From JBHFEI01 sp041928815 (GTDB lineage Bacteria > Pseudomonadota > Alphaproteobacteria > Rhizobiales > Rhizobiaceae), in NCBI RefSeq assembly GCF_041928815.1, contig NZ_JBHFEI010000008.1:1-64000 (forward strand): 64,000 nt of DNA. The letters are read 5' to 3'. The notes below the pieces were generated by a model. That model worked only from the letters and a program-made list of their open reading frames with translations, was not told the origin of the DNA and made no database searches. Positions 17,934-29,401 of this stretch are shown piece after piece (positions within the stretch are counted from its first letter, which is position 1; each line of letters opens with the position of its first letter). The position numbers were made by a program, and so were the translations under genes.

Positions 17934-18497
17934 ATGGGACAGATCTGGAAAGCAACGGCGCTGACGATATCGGTCGCGGGCGCCGTCCTGTTTTCGCAGG
18001 CGCCGGAATTCGCACAGCAATATCGCCAGCGCATCGGCGGCGCCCTTGACGAACTGCGCGCGATCGTCACCGACTTCGAGGCGCGGGCGCAGGCGGGCGG
18101 CCTCGACCGGGAGCGGGCCCTCGACCTCTACGCCAGCTCCACGGAAGGCTTCATCCAAGATCAGGGCCAGGCTATGCGCGCGACCTTCACGCGCTACGAA
18201 GTGCTCAGCCGGCAGAGGGAGGCGCTCGACGGCGCGCCGCCGCTGCTGCGTCCCGCAATCCTGATCGCCCACCCCGACGCGGCGCTGATGGCGCGCGCCT
18301 GGGAGGATTTCGCCCCCGCCGTTCCGGTCACGCTGGCAGGGCTCGCCTGGGCGGGCGCGGGCGGCCTTGCCGCAGGCCTTCTCGCCGGCGCAGGGCGCGT
18401 CGCCTTCCGCCGGCGCCGCCGTCCGGTCGCCCCCCGGGTCGAACCGGGCATCGACGCTACGCTTCCGGCGCCCGTTAACCCTCCCACCCCGCCCTGA
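17934..18497 (+). CDS. DUF2937 family membrane protein
   Basis: 187 residues. The N-terminus is a hydrophobic helix (about 6-22) followed by PEFAQQYRQRIGGALDEL, a segment characteristic of DUF2937. A helical extracytoplasmic region leads to a second transmembrane stretch (about 119-142, Gly/Ala-rich) and an Arg-rich plus Pro-rich cytoplasmic tail. Function unknown. It is the first gene of a same-strand trio with a coiled-coil membrane protein and a ClpP-fold protein (72 nt, then a 4-base overlap), so a shared envelope role is likely but inferred. Confidence 0.75.
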   Translation: MGQIWKATALTISVAGAVLFSQAPEFAQQYRQRIGGALDELRAIVTDFEARAQAGGLDRERALDLYASSTEGFIQDQGQAMRATFTRYEVLSRQREALDGAPPLLRPAILIAHPDAALMARAWEDFAPAVPVTLAGLAWAGAGGLAAGLLAGAGRVAFRRRRRPVAPRVEPGIDATLPAPVNPPTPP

Positions 18498-18569
18498 CCG
18501 GCGAGGCCTTGTTTTCGCCGGGATCGTCTTCATCTTCTGTTAACCGAAGACCATCCCGGAGATCTGTTC

Positions 18570-19922
18570 ATGGCGCTCGGCGCGAACCACCGCTTGCAGG
18601 ACGGCATCGACGCCGTTGAGACCATGACGCGATTCGCGCTCGCCGTGCTGGCGCTCGCCTCCGGCGTCTACACCTATCTCGGCGTGCGCTCGATCCTCGA
18701 CGGGTCGGCAACCGCCGTCTTCTTCGCCGCGATCATCTATTCGAGCGCCGTCTCGGTCGCCATATACGCCTTCTGGTCCTACATGGCGCGCTTCTATCCG
18801 CATGTGACCGGGGCCGCCGGGCGCGGCGCGATGCTCGGGGTCATGGCGCTCGGCTGTGCGATGATCATCGCCATGTCGAGCTGGCTGAACGCGGCGGCGC
18901 TCGCCGGCTCCGCCGCGCTCGAGCAGCATCTCGCCGAAACGCTGGAAGACTACACCGCCGACCTCGACAAGGCGCACCAGAATGCGCTCGCCGCCCAGAG
19001 CCTGCTGCCGGACATCCAGCGCACCTCGGAACGCTTCGCGCGGCTCGCCGAGGATGAACGCAGCACCGGCGCCCTGACCGGGACCACCGGCGCCGGCAGC
19101 GTCGTGCAGTTGCTGAGCCAGATGGCGGCGCAGCTCAAGGAGCTCGAAACCGGCATCGCCACCGCGCGCGAACGGGTGACGACCCTCTTCGACGAGGGCC
19201 GGACGCGGCTTGCGACGATGCGGACGCTGGTCTCCGCGCCGGGCGCGATCGAGCCGAGGGCGGACAGCTTCTCCTCCGAGGTGGTGGCGCTGTCCGGCGT
19301 CATCGCGGCGCTGGAGCAGACCTCCATCGCCGCCTCGGTCAAGCGTGCGGCCGACGACCTCTCGCTCGGCTTCATCGCCCCGGTCGCCAGCGGCACCGAG
19401 GCCGATCTCGCCAGCCGGCAGGACCAGGTGATGGAGACGATCCGCGCCTCGGTCGCGGCGCAATCCAAGGTGCTGTCGCAGGCCGCCGACGAGATCCTCG
19501 CCCGCGAGCCTGTCGGCGAGCGCCGCTTCGTGCCGCTCTCCTCGGCGGAAGCGGTGCTGCGCTACGCCTCCGACTTCATCCCGAGCTGGGCCGGCGCCAT
19601 CTCGATCGATCTTCTGCCCGCCGTTCTCGTCTTCATGCTGTCGATCGTCCATGCGGCGATGCGCCGGCAGGAAAAGGCCCTGCCCTTCGCCGAACGGGTG
19701 ACGGCCGCGGAACTGTTGCAGGCCCTGGAGGTTCAGCGCGCAATCGCATCCGTCGAGACCGCGCGTCCCGCCGATGCCGCCTCGACGGCCGAGGTGCAGC
19801 CCTCTCAGAGTGCCGAGGCGACACCTCCGATACCGACGGCCGATCCGCCGCCGGCGGAACCCTCGAACATCACCAGCCTCGATCTCGCCGGCAAGACGCC
19901 GCGAAAGGGGCCGCCGGCATGA
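18570..19922 (+). CDS. Uncharacterised four-helix membrane protein with coiled coil
   Basis: 450 residues. Three transmembrane helices lie at about 22-41, 48-70 and 82-104, then a long Ala/Glu/Leu-rich helical region (about 110-330) that looks like coiled coil, then a fourth transmembrane helix at about 341-363. The tail (390-450) is Pro/Ala/Ser-rich. The topology resembles a sensor or scaffold with a large periplasmic helical domain. I recognise no enzymatic motif. CCGGAG precedes the ATG at 18570. Its stop overlaps the start of the next gene as ATGA (19919-19922), so the two proteins are probably made together. Confidence 0.7.
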   Translation: MALGANHRLQDGIDAVETMTRFALAVLALASGVYTYLGVRSILDGSATAVFFAAIIYSSAVSVAIYAFWSYMARFYPHVTGAAGRGAMLGVMALGCAMIIAMSSWLNAAALAGSAALEQHLAETLEDYTADLDKAHQNALAAQSLLPDIQRTSERFARLAEDERSTGALTGTTGAGSVVQLLSQMAAQLKELETGIATARERVTTLFDEGRTRLATMRTLVSAPGAIEPRADSFSSEVVALSGVIAALEQTSIAASVKRAADDLSLGFIAPVASGTEADLASRQDQVMETIRASVAAQSKVLSQAADEILAREPVGERRFVPLSSAEAVLRYASDFIPSWAGAISIDLLPAVLVFMLSIVHAAMRRQEKALPFAERVTAAELLQALEVQRAIASVETARPADAASTAEVQPSQSAEATPPIPTADPPPAEPSNITSLDLAGKTPRKGPPA

Positions 19923-20728
19923 TGCTCTCCCGCCCGACCGTGGACGGCTGGAAGAGCCGCGTTCTCGCGCTCGACGACGGTGCGCTGATGCGTGCCGCCT
20001 TCCTCATCCTGCTTGCAGCCGCCGGCGTCTTCCTTGTCATCGACCTTCGCGAGATCGGGGCCTCGAACGCAGCACGCCCCGGCGCGAGCGCGACGCCGTC
20101 GGACATACCGATCCTGCCGCCGGTGCTGACCGGCGGAGAACCCGACGATCCGCCCTCCGAGATCCTGACCGACGCCGAAACCCTGCAGAAGCCGATCACC
20201 TTCGAGCTTCTGGCCGGTGGCATCCTCAGTGCCCGTGGCGCCATCGATCCGGGCGCGGCCGCCCGCTTCAGGAGCGAAATCGAGGCGCGCGGCGAATATG
20301 TGACGACGGTCGCCCTCGATTCGCCCGGCGGTTCCGTCGAGGACGCGCTGGACATGTCGACGCTGATCCGCGAGCGCAAGCTGTCGACCTCGGTGGCGGG
20401 CGGCGCGCTCTGCGCCTCGTCCTGTCCGCTCGTCCTTGCCGGCGGGGTGACGCGCACCGCCGCCGATGGCGCGGTCGTCGGCGTGCACCAGGTCTTCAAC
20501 GGCTCTGCCGACCGTCCCTCGCCCGAGGAGGCGATGGCGACCGGCCAGCGCCTTGCCGCCCGTATCAGCCGCCATCTCGACGCCATGGGGGTCAAGCCCG
20601 GCCTCTGGCTGCACGCGCTCGAGACGCCGCCGGACCGACTCTACTACCTAGACGGCAAGGAGATGCGCGCGCTTGCCCTGACGACGCCCGCCGCCGCGGA
20701 GACCGCGAGCGCGAAGAAGAGAAAGTAA
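19919..20728 (+). CDS. Membrane-anchored ClpP/crotonase-fold protein (COG3904-like)
   Basis: 269 residues. One transmembrane helix (about 24-43) anchors an extracytoplasmic domain. This domain has a ClpP-like arrangement: VALDSPGGSVEDAL (132-143) for the oxyanion region, GGALCASSCPLVLAGG (161-176) where Ser167 or Ser168 would be the nucleophile, and GVHQ with His190. The paired cysteines around the serine are conserved in the related proteins I know. Proteolytic activity is inferred from the fold. Translationally coupled by ATGA to the coiled-coil gene, so that protein may be a partner or substrate. Confidence 0.75.
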   Translation: MMLSRPTVDGWKSRVLALDDGALMRAAFLILLAAAGVFLVIDLREIGASNAARPGASATPSDIPILPPVLTGGEPDDPPSEILTDAETLQKPITFELLAGGILSARGAIDPGAAARFRSEIEARGEYVTTVALDSPGGSVEDALDMSTLIRERKLSTSVAGGALCASSCPLVLAGGVTRTAADGAVVGVHQVFNGSADRPSPEEAMATGQRLAARISRHLDAMGVKPGLWLHALETPPDRLYYLDGKEMRALALTTPAAAETASAKKRK

Positions 20729-20827
20729 CGCCGCATCCGCATCGCCGGACGACGCCGCCGGTTGCGCCGTCGCATGTCTCCCGCTCCACAAAGACGACAA
20801 AAATCGTGCGTGGCGCGACATTGGCGC

Positions 20828-20856
20828 TTGCCAATCCATCTGGGTCGCCATTAACT
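20828..20856 (+). promoter_or_regulatory. Promoter of the gcv operon
   Basis: TTGCCA (20828-20833), 17-bp spacer, TTAACT (20851-20856). The predicted start falls at the 5' edge of the riboswitch. An overlapping TTGGC/GCCAA dyad lies at 20821-20834. Confidence 0.5.
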
Positions 20857-20867
20857 GACGGCGATTG

Positions 20868-21020
20868 CGTTGGGAGAAACCGGCTTGCCGGTGCCGAAGG
20901 AGCAACCGCCCCGGAAACTCTCAGGCCAAAGGACCAGCGCGGTGCTTTCAGGACTCTGGAGAGAAGCGTCACCACGCTCGCCGAAGGGATAACAATCTCA
21001 GGCGCCAAGGACAGAGGGGG
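20868..21020 (+). promoter_or_regulatory. Tandem glycine riboswitch (gcvT leader)
   Basis: Two consecutive glycine aptamers. The first contains GGGAGAAACC, GCCGAAGGAGCAA, CTCTCAGGCCAAAGGACC and ACTCTGGAGAGAAGC; the second contains CGCCGAAGGGATAACAATCTCAGG, read as shorter blocks, and CCAAGGACAGAGGGG. These are the conserved blocks of the family. Glycine binding is expected to switch on the gcv genes that degrade it. Between the second aptamer and gcvT are two hairpins, GCGGCA/TGCCGC (21030-21048) and GGCGCG/CGCGCC (21063-21076), the latter 7 nt before the ribosome site, so control could be translational. Confidence 0.93.
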
Positions 21021-21093
21021 CTCGAACACGCGGCATTCCCATTGCCGCACGGATGTTGAGCAGGCGCGTCCGCGCCATACCTGGAGGCCGGCC

Positions 21094-22233
21094 TTGTCCG
21101 ACGACGCCGATCTGAAGAAGACACCGCTTTACGACCTGCATGTGGCGCTCGGCGCGCGCATGGTTCCCTTCGCCGGCTATCTTATGCCGGTCAGCTATCC
21201 GCTCGGCGTGCTCAAGGAACACCTGCATGTGCGCGCCGCAGCCGGCCTGTTCGACGTCTCGCATATGGGACAGGTGGCGCTCCATCCCCGTTCCGGCGAC
21301 ATCGCGGATGCCTGTCTTGCGCTCGAAAGCCTCGTTCCGGCCGATATCCTCGGCCTGAAGCCGGGCCGGCAGCGCTACGGCGTCTTCACCAATGCCAAGG
21401 GCGGCATCGAGGACGACCTGATGATCACCCATCGCGGCGACCATCTCTTCCTCGTCGTCAACGCCTCGCGCAAGGACGAGGATGTGGGGCTGATGCAGGC
21501 GGCGATCGGCGAGCCCTGCGAGATCCGCCGCCATGACGACCGCGCGCTTCTGGCGCTGCAGGGGCCGGCGGCGGAACGGGTGCTCGCCGAACTCTGGGCC
21601 GATGTCGCGTCCCTGCGCTTCATGGATGTCGCGGAGGCCTCGATCCACGACGTTCCCTGCCTCGTCAGCCGCTCGGGCTACAGCGGCGAGGACGGTTTCG
21701 AGATCTCGATGCCGGCGAAAAACGCAACGGACGTAGCGAAGCGCCTGCTCGAACATCCCGATTGCGAGGCGATCGGCCTCGGCGCCCGCGATTCGCTGCG
21801 CCTCGAAGCCGGCCTCTGCCTCTACGGCAATGATCTCGATCCCGCGACATCCCCGGCCGAGGCCGCAATCGAGTGGTCGATCCAGAAGGTGCGCCGTCAG
21901 GGCGGGGCCCGCGCGGGCGGCTTTCCCGGCAGCGACCGCATCCTGACCGAACTCGCCGAGGGTGCGCGCCGCCGCCGTGTCGGCTTGCGTCCCGAAGGCC
22001 GCGCGCCGGTGCGCGACGGCGCCACGCTTTTCGCCGACGCTGCGGGCCGCCGGGCCGTCGGCTGCGTCACCTCCGGCGGCTTCGGCCCGAGCGTCGGCGC
22101 ACCCGTCGCCATGGGCTATGTCGACCACGACGTCGCCACCGTCGGCACGCCGCTTTTCGCCGAGGTGCGCGGGAAATTCCTGCCGCTTGCCGTGTCCGCC
22201 CTGCCGTTCACGACCCCTACCTACAAACGCTGA
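21094..22233 (+). CDS. gcvT: Aminomethyltransferase, glycine cleavage T-protein
   Basis: 379 residues. It transfers the methylene group from aminomethyl-lipoyl-H to tetrahydrofolate. Recognisable parts: TPLYDLHVALGARMVPFAGY at the N-terminus, FDVSHMGQ, the folate-binding region around SGYSGEDGFEIS, and GLGARDSLRLEAGLCLYGNDL. The start is a TTG at 21094, chosen because GGAGG lies 6 nt upstream and the protein aligns from there. The frame remains open for more than 1 kb upstream, but that overlaps the riboswitch. First gene of gcvT-H-P. Confidence 0.95.
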   Translation: MSDDADLKKTPLYDLHVALGARMVPFAGYLMPVSYPLGVLKEHLHVRAAAGLFDVSHMGQVALHPRSGDIADACLALESLVPADILGLKPGRQRYGVFTNAKGGIEDDLMITHRGDHLFLVVNASRKDEDVGLMQAAIGEPCEIRRHDDRALLALQGPAAERVLAELWADVASLRFMDVAEASIHDVPCLVSRSGYSGEDGFEISMPAKNATDVAKRLLEHPDCEAIGLGARDSLRLEAGLCLYGNDLDPATSPAEAAIEWSIQKVRRQGGARAGGFPGSDRILTELAEGARRRRVGLRPEGRAPVRDGATLFADAAGRRAVGCVTSGGFGPSVGAPVAMGYVDHDVATVGTPLFAEVRGKFLPLAVSALPFTTPTYKR

Positions 22234-22248
22234 TCCGGAGACCCCGAC

Positions 22249-22610
22249 ATGCTGAAATTCACCGAAGACCACGAATGGCTGAGGATCGACGGCGACGTCG
22301 CCGTGGTCGGCATCACCGCGCATGCGGCGAACCTTCTCGGCGACCTCGTTTTCGTCGAGCTGCCGTCCACCGGCGCCAGCTTCTCGCGCGGCGATTCCGC
22401 CGCGACCGTCGAATCGGTCAAGGCGGCCTCCGACGTCTATTGTCCGCTCGACGGCGAGATCACCGAGGTCAATCAGGCCATCATCGACGATCCGGCCCTG
22501 GTCAACGCCTCGCCGGAGGCGGATGCCTGGTTCTTCAAGCTGAAACTTGCCAATCCCGCCGATGCCGAAACGCTGCTCGACGAGGATGCCTATCGCGGGA
22601 TGACCGCCTG

Positions 22611-22611
<1 letters not shown>
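22249..22611 (+). CDS. gcvH: Glycine cleavage H-protein
   Basis: 120 residues, the lipoyl-carrier shuttling the aminomethyl group between P, T and L proteins. The lipoylated lysine is Lys58 in VESVKAASD. The gene starts 15 nt after gcvT and its TGA overlaps the ATG of gcvP by one base, coupling their translation. Confidence 0.97.
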
Positions 22612-25472
<2,861 letters not shown>

Positions 25473-25485
25473 CGCGTCACACCCT

Positions 25486-25520
25486 GCATGGCCGGCGCAA
25501 AGGCCGGCCATGCGTTTAAG
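25486..25520 (+). terminator. Terminator of gcvTHP
   Basis: GCATGGCCGGC (25486-25496) and GCCGGCCATGC (25503-25513) form an 11-bp perfect stem 13 nt after the gcvP stop, followed by GTTTAAG. The U-run is short. Confidence 0.6.
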
Positions 25521-25674
25521 CTATTGAATGTTATGAATTAAATCCCGTGTCTTCAGAAATCGATTCAAGACGCTTCAGAATGTGATTCAAGAGCATCGGC
25601 GCGTTGCCGGACAGAATCCGGAAGCCGTATTAAATGACTGAAATCATACATATTTATAATTTTAAACCGCTCGG

Positions 25675-26978
25675 TCAGCCCCGTTCCTTGCGCAGCTTCC
25701 CCCACCAGTCGAGCCGCTTGCGGATCTCGCGCTCGAATCCGCGCTCCGGCGGGTCGTAGAAGGTTTGCCGGCCCATCTTCTCCGGAAAATAATCCTGGCC
25801 CGAAAACGCGTCCGGCTGATCGTGGTCGTAACGGTAGCCGTCGCCATAGCCTTCGCCCTTCATCAGCTTGGTCGGCGCGTTGAGGATGTGCTTCGGCGGC
25901 AGCAGCGAACCGTGCTCCTTCGCCGCCCGGACGGCCGCCTTGTAGGCGGTGTAGACCGCGTTCGACTTCGGAGCGGTGGCGAGGTAGACGCAGGCCTCGG
26001 CGAGCGCCAGTTCGCCTTCCGGCGAGCCGAGGAAATCATAGGCATCCTTCGCGGCGGTGCAGACGGCGAGCGCCTGCGGATCGGCAAGGCCGATATCCTC
26101 GACCGCCATGCGCACCAGCCGCCTGGCGAGGAAAAGCGGCGACTCGCCGGCGTCGAGCATCCGGCAGAGATAGTAGAGCGCGGCGTCCGGGTCGGAGCCG
26201 CGCACGGATTTGTGCAGCGCCGAGATCAGGTTGTAGTGCCCGTCCTGGCTCTTGTCGTAGATCGGCGCGCGGCGCTGCACCACCTCCTGAACGGCCGCCG
26301 CATCGAAGACCTCGCCCTTGCGCGCCGCACGCCAGACCTCTTCCGCCAGCGTCAGGATCGCGCGGCCGTCGCCGTCGGCCATGCGGATGAGGCTCGCACG
26401 AGCCTCCGCGTCGAGCGGCAGCGGCCTCGCCTCGACGGCCTCCGCCCGCGTCAGGAGCTCCGAAAGGCTCGCCTCCGTGTGCGAATGGAAGGTAAGCACA
26501 CGGGCGCGCGACAGCAGCGCGGCGTTCAGTTCGAAGGACGGGTTCTCCGTGGTCGCGCCGACGAGAACGATGGTGCCGTCCTCCATCACGGGCAGGAAAC
26601 TGTCCTGCTGGGCGCGGTTGAAGCGATGGATCTCATCGACGAAGAGCAGCGTCTGCCGTCCCGACATGCGCCGCATCCGCGCCGCCTCGAACACCTTCTT
26701 CAGGTCGCCGACACCGGAAAAGATCGCGGAGATCTGCTCGAAGACGAGGCCCGTCTCGCCGGAGAGGAGCCGCGCCACCGTGGTCTTGCCTGTGCCGGGC
26801 GGTCCCCAGAAGATCATCGAGCCGAGCGAACCGGCCTCGATCATCCGTGTCAGCGCCCCGTCCGCGCCCGTCAGGTGATCCTGCCCGACGACGTCTGCAA
26901 GCCTTTGCGGCCGGAGCCTGTCGGCAAGCGGCCTCGACTTCGCCATCGCCTCCGGCTCGGATGGCGAAAACAGGTCGG

Positions 26979-26982
<4 letters not shown>
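25675..26982 (-). CDS. rarA: Replication-associated recombination protein A (RarA/MgsA AAA+ ATPase)
   Basis: 435 residues. Walker A is GPPGTGKT (60-67) and Walker B is LLFVDEIHRFN, with the tight spacing of clamp-loader-like AAA+ proteins; the C-terminal part (MKGEGYGDGYRYDHD) is typical of RarA. It acts at stalled replication forks. The ATG overlaps the stop of the htrA-like gene by 4 nt (ATGA on the minus strand), so the two are translated together. Confidence 0.95.
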
Positions 26983-28442
<1,460 letters not shown>

Positions 28443-28595
28443 GCGTGAACGAGCCTCGACATTGTCTCTTCTGGCGATAGTCCGGTGACGGGAGCCGTCA
28501 TCACTGCAGCGCGGCCATCACCCGGGCGTGCCAGAGATAGGCAACGGACGGCCGAAATCAATAAACCGCCACGATCATCCGCCGCCGGCGGATCC

Positions 28596-29126
28596 TCAGA
28601 ACGGAATGTCGTCGTCCATGTCGCGCGAGAAATTGCTGCTGCCGCCGCGACTACCGCCGCTGCCCGAACGCGCCGGCGCCGAGGCCGCCGGCCCGCGCTC
28701 GTAATCGTCGCCATAGCCGCCCGACGCGCCGAAATCCTGTCCGCCGCCGCCGCTTCTCATGCCGCCGCCCTCGCCGCGTCCGTCGAGCATCGTCAGCGTC
28801 GAATTGAAACCCTGGAGCACGACTTCCGTCGTATAGCGGTCGTTGCCGGTCTGGTCCTGCCACTTGCGCGTCTGGAGCTGGCCCTCGATGTAGAGCTTCG
28901 CACCCTTCTTCACATATTGCTCGACGACCTTGCAGAGGCCCTCGTTGAAGACGACGACATTGTGCCATTCTGTCTTCTCGCGGCGTTCGCCGGAATTGCG
29001 GTCGCGCCAGGTCTCCGAGGTGGCGATGCGCAGATTGGCGATCGGCCGGCCGTCCTGGGTCCGGCGGATCTCGGGGTCGGCCCCGACATTGCCGATCAGT
29101 ATCACCTTGTTCACGCTGCCAGCCAT
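28596..29126 (-). CDS. ssb: Single-stranded DNA-binding protein
   Basis: 176 residues. The OB domain begins MAGSVNKVILIGNVGADPE; a Gly-rich flexible linker (about 120-165) leads to the acidic tip DMDDDIPF that recruits repair and replication partners. I chose the ATG at 29126 because the OB fold begins there; an ATG at 29135 adds three residues. The promoter (29262-29290) is overlapped by a LexA box, so the gene should be SOS-inducible, with uvrA divergent. Confidence 0.97.
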   Translation of the reverse strand: MAGSVNKVILIGNVGADPEIRRTQDGRPIANLRIATSETWRDRNSGERREKTEWHNVVVFNEGLCKVVEQYVKKGAKLYIEGQLQTRKWQDQTGNDRYTTEVVLQGFNSTLTMLDGRGEGGGMRSGGGGQDFGASGGYGDDYERGPAASAPARSGSGGSRGGSSNFSRDMDDDIPF

Positions 29127-29250
29127 GGTCTTCATTCCCGTTTTTCCGGCCCGGAAGGCCGGCAATGTCCATCGATCTGGAGGACTTTAAACGCACCGTC
29201 GGCGCCTGACGCCCCGCAGCCGCCGCTCATCCACAACAGTTTTCAATTTT

Positions 29251-29265
29251 GTTCTTTATATGTTC
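29251..29265. promoter_or_regulatory. LexA (SOS) box between ssb and uvrA
   Basis: GTTC-TTTATAT-GTTC matches the alphaproteobacterial consensus GTTC-N7-GTTC at all eight fixed bases. Its right half-site coincides with the -10 element of the ssb promoter; it lies about 137 bp before the uvrA start. Confidence 0.8.
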
Positions 29266-29290
29266 TACGAAATCGCTAATATCCTGTCAA
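29262..29290 (-). promoter_or_regulatory. Promoter of ssb
   Basis: On the minus strand TTGACA (29285-29290) and TAGAAC (29262-29267) with a 17-bp spacer. The -10 shares four bases with the LexA box. Confidence 0.6.
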
Positions 29291-29326
29291 TGCCGCGACG
29301 AAGGGACAGGTTTGCTGCATTGCGGC

Positions 29327-29354
29327 TCGACATCGTTTTGCCGGCCGTTACATA
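29327..29354 (+). promoter_or_regulatory. Candidate promoter of uvrA
   Basis: TCGACA (29327-29332) and TACATA (29349-29354), 16-bp spacer, 47 bp before the uvrA ATG. If correct, the LexA box lies upstream rather than on it. Confidence 0.35.
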
Positions 29355-29401
29355 AGGTGCCAGGGCCCTTCACGGGCGGGATTTCAAGAAGCGACAGCCG
29401 G

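Noticed and set aside
19774..21093. A long N-terminal extension of gcvT
   Set aside because: The open frame crosses the ClpP-like gene and the glycine riboswitch; a TTG with a good ribosome site fits the family start.
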